Shown piece after piece: positions 6,205 to 12,703 of a stretch of DNA of 13,934 nt. The DNA is from Lentisphaerota bacterium (lineage in GTDB: Bacteria > Verrucomicrobiota > Kiritimatiellia > JAAZAB01), in contig JACPGN010000001.1 of the NCBI GenBank assembly GCA_016182435.1, positions 1 through 13,934 of the forward strand, in the 5' to 3' direction. The position numbers and the translations under genes are program-made. The number at the start of each line of letters is the position of its first letter. The stretch's first letter is position 1. The notes beneath the pieces were generated by a model, which made no database searches, was not told where the DNA came from, and was given only the letters and a program-made list of their open reading frames with translations.

Positions 6205-7251
6205 TTACTCCCAATCCAGCTCCGCGCCGCAATGCTGGCATTTGGCGGCGCCTTCGGTTACTTCCTTGGAGCAATTCGGGCAGGCGACCTGCTGCGCTTT
6301 AGCCGGTGTTGCCGCCTTGGCAGCCGCGGGTTTAGCCCCCGTATCGGTTTTGGCCTTGGTGGCCGTTGCGGGCTTGGCCGTCGGGCCGGTCACCCCGCCA
6401 AGTTGTGCCAGACGCGCTTCCTTGGTTACAATCACCAGGTCGTCCGGAATGTTGTCAAAATCAATTTCATCAAACAGCACCGACAAGCGGCCCTGCACAT
6501 ATTCCATGATCTTCTTGGCGCGGTTGCCCAGGAGGTAATAGGCGCACAATCCCGGGATGGCGATGATCAGGCCGGTGTAGGTGGTGATCAAAGCCTCGCC
6601 GATATCGCCGGCCAGCTTGGTGGGATCGCCCACGGCCCCGCTATAGGCCATGGAGTTAAAGGCGCCGACCATTCCGGAAATCGTGCCGAAGAGGCCCAGC
6701 AGCGGCGCGATGGTGGCGTTCAGGTTGATATAGGCGTTCTTATTCTTATAGACATTGCTTTCGGTGGTGGCCGATTCCAGGGCGGCGGCCTCAAAGGCTT
6801 CCTGGCCGTTGGGCAGTTTTTCCAGCGCCGCGCATAAAATGCGGGTGACCACACTGGGATTTTCACTCCCGATCTTCCAGGCTTTCTGATAATCCTTGAC
6901 CATCAGGGTCTGATATAATTGCTGCACAATACCCGCCGGACTGGCCACGCTAATCCGCAGTTTAAGCAGCAATTCGATCAGGACGGCGGTGGCCCACACG
7001 GCCGTGGCCAGCAGGGGCCACATGGTCGGTCCACCCTGCCGCCAGTAATCCATGAACGTTTCCGGTTTCTTATTTTTGTCCCAGCCCCCACTGGCGGGAA
7101 CATCAGCCGCCGTGGTGGCCGGCGCCGGAGCGGCCGGCGCCTGGGCGTAAGCTCTCGAAGCCGGGTTCAGACCGGCAATAAACGGGGTGCCGGCCAATAA
7201 CAGGCTGATTACCGTTAAAGCCATCAGGAACCGAAAGGATCGCGTCTGCAT
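6205..7251 (-). CDS. exbB: ExbB/TolQ/MotA-family proton channel with signal peptide and C-terminal zinc ribbon
   Basis: A 348-residue inner-membrane channel of the MotA/TolQ/ExbB family, which with ExbD turns proton flow into motion. A cleavable signal peptide is likely at 1-36 (ending SRAYA-QA), followed by an Ala/Pro linker. Three membrane helices lie at about 73-97, 177-200 and 220-242. The family core is NATIAPLLGLFGTISGMVGAF (176-197, less one residue at each end) and GEALITTYTGLIIAIPG (218-234). After the channel comes an Ala/Lys/Thr-rich tail (289-320) and then CPNC-x10-CQHC (C324, C327, C338, C341), a zinc ribbon that should lie in the cytoplasm. Such a ribbon is unusual for ExbB. The start at 7251 is firm: AAGGAGG lies 5 bases upstream. 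It is the first of a tight block exbB-exbD-exbD-DUF4159-FG-GAP. Confidence 0.95.
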   Translation of the reverse strand: MQTRSFRFLMALTVISLLLAGTPFIAGLNPASRAYAQAPAAPAPATTAADVPASGGWDKNKKPETFMDYWRQGGPTMWPLLATAVWATAVLIELLLKLRISVASPAGIVQQLYQTLMVKDYQKAWKIGSENPSVVTRILCAALEKLPNGQEAFEAAALESATTESNVYKNKNAYINLNATIAPLLGLFGTISGMVGAFNSMAYSGAVGDPTKLAGDIGEALITTYTGLIIAIPGLCAYYLLGNRAKKIMEYVQGRLSVLFDEIDFDNIPDDLVIVTKEARLAQLGGVTGPTAKPATATKAKTDTGAKPAAAKAATPAKAQQVACPNCSKEVTEGAAKCQHCGAELDWE

Positions 7252-7256
7252 AGGGT

Positions 7257-7263
7257 CCTCCTT
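7257..7263 (-). promoter_or_regulatory. Strong ribosome binding site of exbB
   Basis: AAGGAGG on the minus strand, 5 bases before the ATG at 7251. It is the best Shine-Dalgarno in the operon, suggesting exbB is translated at a higher level than the genes after it. Confidence 0.7.
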
Positions 7264-7339
7264 AATCGCTTATATTTTAATCTGCGCGTTTATATCTGTC
7301 AATTGCTTTCAGCGACCGGGGGTAAGTCTCACAGGTATT

Positions 7340-7398
7340 CTGTAGCCGCCCCACTCCGCTGGGGCGTCTTTTCGCGGCAACGGAGTGCCGCGGCTACA
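7340..7398. repeat. TGTAG/CTACA double-hairpin repeat, copy A
   Basis: The outer arms TGTAGCCGC (7341-7349) and GCGGCTACA (7390-7398) are perfect inverted repeats. Inside are two hairpins: CGCCCCA/TGGGGCG (7347-7366) and CGCGGCA/TGCCGCG (7373-7392). The loop-side bases ACTCCG and CGGAGT are also complementary to each other. The whole is therefore a near-palindrome whose two halves differ mainly by matched stem changes. It lies in the 194-bp gap between the TPR gene and exbB. Confidence 0.85.
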
Positions 7399-7424
7399 TT
7401 TACCCCCTCAATAACGCATTACGT

Positions 7425-7443
7425 CCAGCGCGCACCGCGCTGG
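7425..7443. repeat. Hairpin just after the TPR gene stop codon
   Basis: CCAGCGC/GCGCTGG around GCACC, a perfect 7-bp stem beginning 2 bases after the stop codon of the minus-strand TPR gene. No T-tract follows, so it is more likely an mRNA-stabilising hairpin or a repeat than an intrinsic terminator. Its CCAGCG...CGCTGG stem resembles the first hairpin at 5690. Confidence 0.65.
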
Positions 7444-7445
7444 GA

Positions 7446-8294
7446 TCATTCCGCGCGCTTGCTCCCCAGGGCCTTGCGCGTGGCGACGGCCTGGGCGGCA
7501 AACGGCGAGGCCGGATAGTTTTCAATCAGCTCGGTCAGCAGCTTTTCGGCTTTCTGCGGCTGGTTGGATTTGGCCATGAGCCCGGCGGCGCGGTAAAGCG
7601 CTTCCGAACAGGAGGGCTCCACCGGATATAGGCCGATCACCCGCAAATACGCATCCAGGGCTTCGGCCGGGTGCGCAAGGCCTTCCTGGCATTGACCGAT
7701 CCCGAGATAGATTTCAGCCGCATAAGGCAGTTGGTCCTTGACTGGTTTCAACTCTTTAGCGTAAGGCTCGGCCAGTTCCTGGAAGCGTTGCAGGGCCGGG
7801 GTATAGTTTTTCCTGGAAAGTTCAATGGCGGCCAGCCCCACCGAAGCGGCCATGCCGAGCGGGTGTTCCGGGTAAGTCTGCAGAAAACTCGTAAAGGCTT
7901 TTTCCGCCTGGTCATATTCCCCGGCGCGCAGACTCGCCCGGGCGAAATACACCAGTCCGGTGGTCACCCAGCCCGTATCCAGTCCGCGATAGTGCGTCGT
8001 GATCTTGCCCAGGTTCAACTGGGCATCGCGCAGATCGCCCTTTTCATAGGAAGAGAGCCCGCGCACGATGCTGGGCGGCGGCTCGACCGTCAGTTGCACG
8101 ATATTGGCGCGGGGCACCGTGACTTCCCCGCCCTGGGACAGTTGAATATAGACACCAGTTTGATCTACGGAGGTAACCCGGCCCCGGAACGTTTGCGCTC
8201 TGGTCACAATCACGTCTTCCGGCCGGGCATTTCCCGCCGCGAGCAGGAAAGCGGTGGCGATGAGTGCGAGGCTGAATAATCCTTGTTGGCGCAT
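7446..8294 (-). CDS. Secreted tetratricopeptide-repeat protein
   Basis: A 282-residue protein starting MRQQGLFSLALIATAFLLAA, a clear signal peptide, so it acts in the periplasm or at the outer membrane. After it comes a small beta-rich domain (about 28-70; VTRAQTFRGRVTSVDQTGV and PRANIVQL). TPR helices follow from about residue 78 to the end: GWVTTGLVYFARASLRAGEY, AEKAFTSFLQTYPEHPLG, AEIYLGIGQCQEG and AEKLLTELIENYPASPFA. The layout recalls CpoB/YbgF of the Tol-Pal system, which also sits beside TolQ/TolR genes, but the N-terminus is different. It is the first gene before exbB and is probably in the same operon (194 bp apart, repeats between). The ATG at 8294 is preferred over one at 8339 because it gives a normal signal peptide; neither has a good Shine-Dalgarno. 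Exact role unknown. Confidence 0.85.
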   Translation of the reverse strand: MRQQGLFSLALIATAFLLAAGNARPEDVIVTRAQTFRGRVTSVDQTGVYIQLSQGGEVTVPRANIVQLTVEPPPSIVRGLSSYEKGDLRDAQLNLGKITTHYRGLDTGWVTTGLVYFARASLRAGEYDQAEKAFTSFLQTYPEHPLGMAASVGLAAIELSRKNYTPALQRFQELAEPYAKELKPVKDQLPYAAEIYLGIGQCQEGLAHPAEALDAYLRVIGLYPVEPSCSEALYRAAGLMAKSNQPQKAEKLLTELIENYPASPFAAQAVATRKALGSKRAE

Positions 8295-8355
8295 AATTCG
8301 GTTGCCCGGTTGCCGGCCGGCCGGGGAAAAGCACCTCATCAGTTATGAGGGCTAA

Positions 8356-8516
8356 TGTCATTCCCGACCTGATGCTACTCTGCGAAGTAAGCCTTCGCTA
8401 CGAAGCACGAGTCGGGAATCCAGAAATATTCAATGCTAATGCTGGATTCCCGCCTTCGCGGGAATGACAGCATGGGAGCCTGCAATCGTTTTCCCCTCAT
8501 GATTGAGACATTACGG
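8356..8516. repeat. Palindromic repeat pair, ATTCCCG family, copy 3 (with nested insertion)
   Basis: Same layout and orientation as the copy at 3450-3570, including the tail ending in CATTACGG (8510-8516 region). The right hairpin (8444-8469) is intact. The left hairpin is split: its ATTCCCGA and TCGGGAAT arms are separated by about 39 extra bases (8374-8412). It lies about 60 bp upstream of the TPR gene start at 8294. Confidence 0.85.
8374..8412. repeat. Small palindromic element nested in the loop of another repeat
   Basis: About 39 bases inserted in the loop of the left hairpin of the ATTCCCG repeat. It has its own pairing GCGAAG/CTTCGC around TAAGC (8383-8399), then TTCG-CTA-CGAA (8394-8404). 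The copy at 3450 lacks these bases, so this is a later insertion. Confidence 0.75.
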
Positions 8517-8689
8517 AAAAAGTCTTCGCTCCAGGCTCTGAAAAAAGATAAGATAAACAGAGCGCCTTCGGACTGTCAATACCAAACAAAATAAAATCTG
8601 GCCATTCTTCCGGAAAAAGTGTAATGGTTTTCCACGTGGTTTTAGACCATTGGCTAAGGCGGGCTTAAAAGATGGAACGGAGGCGTTTT
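8517..8689. other. AT-richer divergent intergenic core
   Basis: Together with the repeat at 8356-8516 this makes up the 395-bp gap between the two divergent TPR genes. It is clearly more AT-rich than its surroundings, as expected of a promoter region. It contains a minus-strand promoter candidate (8550-8579), a small GGAAAA/TTTTCC hairpin (8612-8632), and a CCACGTGG palindrome (8632-8639) that could be an operator. I could not pick a convincing plus-strand -35/-10 pair for the gene at 8690. Confidence 0.45.
8550..8579 (-). promoter_or_regulatory. Candidate sigma70-type promoter for the TPR-exbB-exbD operon
   Basis: On the minus strand TTGACA (8579-8574, full consensus) is followed after 18 bases by TATCTT (8555-8550, 4 of 6). 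Transcription would start near 8543, leaving a 5' leader of about 250 bases that includes the ATTCCCG repeat. Predicted only by motif. Confidence 0.4.
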
Positions 8690-10171
8690 ATGAGCAGGTG
8701 CTCTCGGCGAATAAGTTGGGCGCTGCTGGTTTTGCTCTTGCCGGCGTGGTTCACCACGGCCGTCGAGCCAATGGACGAATTGGCCAAAATCGGCGAGGAG
8801 CACATGCGCGGGAGCCACTATGCCCAGGCCATCAAAGTCTATGAAAAGATCATGCAGAATCCCACCTATGCCAACATTCTGGCCGTCAAGTTCGATCTGG
8901 CCTGGGCCTATTACCTGACCGGCGCCTTTGAAAAGGCCATCCCGCTCTTCACCGACCTTTCGGGAGTCCGCGCCCCCAGTGAGGCGATCAAGGCCCAATC
9001 CCTGTTTCTCCTGGCCGATAGTTACGCGCGCCTGGCCGCTACCCAGGACGAGAAAGACGCCGACCGCAAAAAAAACATTAAGAAAGCGCTGGAGCTTCAG
9101 ACCGAATTTCAAACCAAGAACAAAAAGAGCCCGAATATGCCCCAGTCGCTTTACGCCCGCGGCTACGCCTATTTTCTGAACAAGCAGTATACCGAAGCCG
9201 AAACCGACCTGAATAACCTGATCCACGTTTATCCCGGCACTTCGGCGGCCCAGGATGCGCACTACCTCCTGGCCACCGTCTATAGCCAGCAGGGACTGGA
9301 GAACATCCAGGCCGGCCGGAAAAACGAAGCCAAGCCGTTCTTAGACAAGGCCCGCGAGATTTTCGGCAAATTGACCAAAATGGGAGGCAATCCCGTTACG
9401 GCCAATGACAGCGTGTTCGCGCTCGCCGAAACCTGGTTTGGCGCCGGCATCTATAACGAAGCCATCCGCTCATTCCGCGAAGTGCGCGCCAAGGACGAAG
9501 TCCTGCGCATTCTGAATAGCCAGATGGACAAGGCCCAGACGGAACTCGCCGCGCAAACCGGCCGCAAGGAAGACACGACCTTCATCAAGGGAGAAATAGA
9601 TCGGCTTAAAGCGCAGGCGTTGGCGGTCAGTGAAGGCGCGGATCTGGTGGTGGCCTGTTACCTGCGGATCGCCCAGGCCTATTTTGAGGCCGGCAGCTAT
9701 GACCTGTGCCGCGTGCTTTGCCGGCACCTGGACGCCTTCGCCGCGGGGGAGAGCAAGCAGCAGGCCAATTACCTGCTGATCAACACCTACCTTAAGGAAG
9801 AAGATCCCGATAGCGCCTCCCGGGAACTGGAGGATTTCCAGCAGACCTTCGGCGCGGACGCGTCCATGGCCGATACGGCCAGCCTGGCCATTGGCCAATT
9901 ATACATGCGCCAAGGCACGGAGCAAGGCCTGGTCAAGGCTCTGGCGCAATTCACCAAGAGCGTGGATGAGTATCCCAAGGGCAGCGCGCTCGAAGACGCG
10001 CTCCGCCTCAAGTTTTCGGCCGAATACGTGCTCAAGGAGAATGAGGAAGCCCACCAGACGATTGATGCTTACCTGGAAAAGTTTCCGAAGGGCGTGGCGG
10101 TGCCCATAGCGCTTTATTATAAGGCCATGGCCTTAGCGGAGCTCAAAGAGCTGGATGAGGCCTTGCATTGA
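8690..10171 (+). CDS. Large secreted TPR protein, N-terminal part (apparent frameshift)
   Basis: 493 residues starting MSRCSRRISWALLVLLLPAW, a signal peptide. The rest is consecutive TPR/Sel1-like helix pairs, for example GEEHMRGSHYAQAIKVYEKI, AQDAHYLLATVYSQQG, AQAYFEAGSYDLCRVLCRHL, and FPKGVAVPIALYYKAMALAE at the end. It stops at TGA 10169-10171 in the middle of a repeat (LAELKELDEALH). The next frame continues the same repeat (IDQVIRRFPQ), so this and the following entry appear to be one gene. The ATG at 8690 is preferred to one at 8672 because ACGGAGG (8677-8683) lies 6 bases before it. It diverges from the exbB-exbD operon and is probably a periplasmic scaffold linked to it (inference). 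Confidence 0.88.
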   Translation: MSRCSRRISWALLVLLLPAWFTTAVEPMDELAKIGEEHMRGSHYAQAIKVYEKIMQNPTYANILAVKFDLAWAYYLTGAFEKAIPLFTDLSGVRAPSEAIKAQSLFLLADSYARLAATQDEKDADRKKNIKKALELQTEFQTKNKKSPNMPQSLYARGYAYFLNKQYTEAETDLNNLIHVYPGTSAAQDAHYLLATVYSQQGLENIQAGRKNEAKPFLDKAREIFGKLTKMGGNPVTANDSVFALAETWFGAGIYNEAIRSFREVRAKDEVLRILNSQMDKAQTELAAQTGRKEDTTFIKGEIDRLKAQALAVSEGADLVVACYLRIAQAYFEAGSYDLCRVLCRHLDAFAAGESKQQANYLLINTYLKEEDPDSASRELEDFQQTFGADASMADTASLAIGQLYMRQGTEQGLVKALAQFTKSVDEYPKGSALEDALRLKFSAEYVLKENEEAHQTIDAYLEKFPKGVAVPIALYYKAMALAELKELDEALH

Positions 10172-11732
10172 CCAGGTCATCCGGCGGTTTCCCCAGAAAA
10201 CGGAAACCTTCGATGCGGTTGACGAGGTGTTTTATCAGAAGGGCGACCTGCTCATGCGCGCCCAAAAGCCGCAGGAAGCCGCGAAGCACTTCGAGGCATT
10301 CCTGGCACGGTTTAAGGATAGCAAGCTGCGGCCGGAAGCCATGTATCAGCTTGGCGTTGCCTTGAACGCCGCCGCTCAGACGGACAAAGCCAAACTCGTA
10401 TTGGAAGACCTGGCCCGGCAGTTTAAGGACCACAAGATTGCGCCGATGGCCCTCTATCAGGTTGCCGTAATCTATTTTGAAAAAAAGGATTTTCCCCGCA
10501 TGGGCGACGCCCTCGAAGTGCTGATCCAGGCCTATCCCAAAAGCGAATTAACGACCGACGGCTTCTACTGGCTGGGCACTATCGCCCGGCAGGATGGCCG
10601 GCTGGAGGATGCCATTGATTACTACGCGCGCTGCGTGGAATCCAACCCGGCCTACGAGCATGCGCCGGAATGCCTGTTGAATAGCGGGCTGTCCTACCAG
10701 GATATTGCCGAAAAAATGGGTTTGCCCACCGTGCTCTCCGCCGAGCGGCGCGCGCTGTTCCGCGCCACGCTTTTTGACGCGGCCAGCGCCTTTGAAGATT
10801 TGCTGGCTAATTACCCGGCTTCCGACCAGGCGCTGGAAGCAATCACCGGGATGGCGCGGTCAATTTTTGATCTCGTGCGCTACAAGGAAATTCCCGAAGA
10901 GGCGGGGGACCAATTCTTCGCCAAGGCCCTGGCGCGCCATAAAGATCACTCCCGCCTCGCCGCCCAGTTGGCGTTCGCCCGCGGCAATTTCCTCCTGCTG
11001 AACAAGCAGACCGACAAGGCCCTGGCCGCGTTCAAGCAAGCCTTTACGACTGATCCGGAAGTGCGCCTCTCGCCGCCGATGCTGGCCAGCTATGCCGAGG
11101 CGCTCAAGGAGGCCAATCAACCCTCCGAGGCGGAAGCAATCTACAACAAGATCGTCGCCAATTTCCCCAACGATCCGGAAGCGCTGGCCCCCGCCTGGTA
11201 TGGCCTGGCGGACATCAAATTCCGGCAGAACGATTTCGGCGCCGCCACGCCGGCCTTTGAAAAGGTTTTAAAGGATTTTCCGTGGTATGAGCCGGGCAAG
11301 CAGGGCAAGGTCAAACTGGCCCAGATTTACGAGATGAAAAAGGATTATGAGCAGGCCGAAGCAATGTTCACCGAGGTCTGGAAGCAGGAAAAAGGCGAGG
11401 CCCGCATTGGCGCCATGCTGGGCGTGGCCCGCTGTCAACTCGCCCAGGTCCGCGCCACGCCCAAACCGGATAACTGGAAAGAACTGATCCGGGTCTGCTC
11501 CGAAAATCTGACCAAGATTATTGTGCTCTACGAAGCGTTCCCCGAGTACTGCGCCGAAGCTTATTTTCTGCAGGGCCAGGCCTGCGAATTGGTCGGCGAC
11601 TCCGCCAAGGCCAGGGAAATGTATTACAAGGTTACGACGGACTACAAAAACTTTCCATCGGCAAGGCAAGCCGCCGAGCGGCTGCAGGCCCTGGGCGGCT
11701 ATACTCCGCCGGTCGCCGCAACGGGAAAGTAA
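10155..11732 (+). CDS. Large TPR protein, C-terminal part (frame shifted by +1 from the preceding part)
   Basis: 525 residues if read from the ATG at 10155, but the true content starts near residue 5 as the second half of a TPR (IDQVIRRFPQKTETF). There is no signal peptide, so as an independent protein it would be in the wrong compartment. TPR units continue to the end: VFYQKGDLLMRAQKPQEAAK, AMYQLGVALNAAAQTDKAKL, FYWLGTIARQDGRLEDAIDY, AYFLQGQACELVGDSAKARE. It overlaps the previous frame by 17 bases. AAGAG lies about 5 bases before the ATG, so re-initiation cannot be excluded. Joined, the two parts make a protein of about 1,013 residues. A one-base insertion or two-base deletion near 10160-10170 explains the break; sequencing error is equally possible. 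Confidence 0.85.
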   Translation: MRPCIDQVIRRFPQKTETFDAVDEVFYQKGDLLMRAQKPQEAAKHFEAFLARFKDSKLRPEAMYQLGVALNAAAQTDKAKLVLEDLARQFKDHKIAPMALYQVAVIYFEKKDFPRMGDALEVLIQAYPKSELTTDGFYWLGTIARQDGRLEDAIDYYARCVESNPAYEHAPECLLNSGLSYQDIAEKMGLPTVLSAERRALFRATLFDAASAFEDLLANYPASDQALEAITGMARSIFDLVRYKEIPEEAGDQFFAKALARHKDHSRLAAQLAFARGNFLLLNKQTDKALAAFKQAFTTDPEVRLSPPMLASYAEALKEANQPSEAEAIYNKIVANFPNDPEALAPAWYGLADIKFRQNDFGAATPAFEKVLKDFPWYEPGKQGKVKLAQIYEMKKDYEQAEAMFTEVWKQEKGEARIGAMLGVARCQLAQVRATPKPDNWKELIRVCSENLTKIIVLYEAFPEYCAEAYFLQGQACELVGDSAKAREMYYKVTTDYKNFPSARQAAERLQALGGYTPPVAATGK

Positions 11733-11811
11733 GCAAGCTGAATCTTCGCCTGAGCGAATGTCCGCCTGAGCCGGCCCAGCGAACCGCGTGCCCCGCTCTT
11801 AGCGGAGTGGT

Positions 11812-11839
11812 TCTATCACACTTTATAAAGTGTGATAGA
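11812..11839. repeat. Perfect 28-bp palindrome between convergent genes
   Basis: TCTATCACACTTTA followed directly by its exact reverse complement, with no spacer. It lies 80 bp after the large TPR gene and about 200 bp before the end of the GNAT gene, in a 312-bp convergent gap. There is no T-tract. It may act as a bidirectional transcription barrier, a protein-binding operator or a mobile-element remnant. It is more AT-rich than the surrounding DNA. Confidence 0.85.
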
Positions 11840-11893
11840 CAAGAAATTGCCTGTCCCGGCGAATGCCAGCCCCTCCCAACGAAGGTTATCTTC

Positions 11894-11980
11894 CTGTAGG
11901 CCTTCCCTGGCCAGCCTGGGCAGGCATAGTATGAAGGCTGAGCTGCCAAGATTATGCCGCCATATTATGGCGGCCTACAG
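11894..11980. repeat. CTGTAG/CTACAG inverted-repeat element, copy C
   Basis: The outer arms CTGTAGGCC (11894-11902) and GGCCTACAG (11972-11980) are perfect inverted repeats 69 bp apart. Inside lies a strong hairpin GCCGCCATA/TATGGCGGC with a one-base loop (11956-11974), plus weaker pairing AGCCT/AGGCT. The ends match the elements at 7340 and 12774. The remainder of the gap 11733-12044 holds only the 28-bp palindrome and short imperfect hairpins; no gene is visible. Confidence 0.7.
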
Positions 11981-12044
11981 ATTTTGGAGACCTTTATCCC
12001 GATTCTTCATCAAGACCGGCCGGATAGTTTATTGGGCTCCGCCC

Positions 12045-12620
12045 TTAGCGCGGTTTTACCGCCAGGGTCATCGCCACTTCCGGACAGGTAAAGGGTGAAT
12101 CGTATTTCGTGCAGTTGATGCAGCCCATGTAAAGCTTGTGCATCAGCGTTTCCTTGGGCACTTCGCGAAAGCCGAACTGATGGAAGAAAGCCGGGGTGAA
12201 GGTCAGCACCACGAGTTGCGCGGGATGAAACCGCTTGATCCGCTGGATCGTAGCCTTCACCAGGGCCGAGCCGATCCCCCGACGCCGGTACCGACCGCTG
12301 ACCGCGACCGACTTGATTTCAATGGATGGGTTGCGCGCCTTGCCGATTTCGGGCAGAACCTGCCAGGCGGCGGTCCCGATAATCCTGCCCGCAATGCTAC
12401 GCATAGCGTTGCAGGCGGGCCGGCCGGCGGCGGAGCGCGCTTTGGCCTCGCACACCAGAAACCGGTCTATGTTCTGCACAATATCGCTGATGGCGCGCGG
12501 CACCACCTCGCGCGGATGCTCCTTGATCAAGGCGTAAATGGCGCCGGCATCCTCAAACCCGGCATTGCGAATCCTATAAGAGCTGAGTGCTTTCATGAGC
12601 GGTTGATTGATCAATAGCAC
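12045..12620 (-). CDS. GNAT acetyltransferase resembling single-domain N-acetylglutamate synthase
   Basis: A 191-residue GNAT-fold enzyme, probably transferring acetyl from acetyl-CoA to the amino group of glutamate, the first step of arginine synthesis. Family marks are YRIRNAGFEDAGAIYALI at the N-terminus, VPRAISDIVQNIDRFLV (40-56), and the acetyl-CoA loop VSGRYRRRGIGSALV (107-121). FFHQFGFREVPK (145-156) and a Cys-containing end CINC...CPEVAM (167-184) also match short ArgA-like proteins. Between FLVCEAKA and GRIIGTAAW there are about 17 extra residues, encoded partly by a palindrome (12387-12420). They would sit in a turn between two beta strands. The GTG at 12620 is chosen because GAGGAG lies 5 bases upstream; the ATG at 12596 has none. 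Glutamate as substrate is an inference. Confidence 0.85.
   Translation of the reverse strand: MLLINQPLMKALSSYRIRNAGFEDAGAIYALIKEHPREVVPRAISDIVQNIDRFLVCEAKARSAAGRPACNAMRSIAGRIIGTAAWQVLPEIGKARNPSIEIKSVAVSGRYRRRGIGSALVKATIQRIKRFHPAQLVVLTFTPAFFHQFGFREVPKETLMHKLYMGCINCTKYDSPFTCPEVAMTLAVKPR
12387..12420. repeat. Palindrome inserted in frame within the GNAT gene
   Basis: The core GCAATGCTA/TAGCGTTGC around CGCA (12391-12412, one G-T pair) is flanked by GCCC and GGGC, giving a stem of about 13 bp with a four-base bulge. It encodes the surplus residues PACNAMRSIAG between two conserved strands of the GNAT fold. Confidence 0.7.
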
Positions 12621-12674
12621 CTGTGCTCCTCTTTGGCGAGAACAAATCGCGTTTCCGCTTCCCTTTCAGACGCC

Positions 12675-12703
12675 TTGACGCCCAACCAGAATGATTTTAT
12701 GAT
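12675..12703 (+). promoter_or_regulatory. Sigma70-type promoter for the ankyrin gene
   Basis: TTGACG (12675-12680, 5 of 6) and TATGAT (12698-12703, 5 of 6) are separated by exactly 17 bases. Transcription would start near 12710, giving a leader of about 150 bases that contains the double-hairpin repeat at 12774-12823. Confidence 0.55.

Noticed and set aside
7340..7398. Possible tRNA, because of the cloverleaf-like folding
   Set aside because: There is no anticodon arm, no T-loop consensus and no acceptor stem of tRNA type; the copy at 12774 shows it is a repeat.
1529..8516. CRISPR array from the recurring ATTCCCG units
   Set aside because: The three copies lie kilobases apart, are palindromic and differ in order; no regular spacers or cas genes are seen.
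8654..9262. Minus-strand frame of 202 codons
   Set aside because: It is antisense to the signal peptide and first TPRs of the large TPR gene and shows no domain.
10155..10175. Programmed +1 frameshift of prfB type in the TPR gene
   Set aside because: TGA C follows a sense codon as in prfB, and GAGG lies upstream. However, the spacing is 5 rather than 3 bases and CAT to ATT slippage pairs badly. A mutation or sequencing error is simpler.
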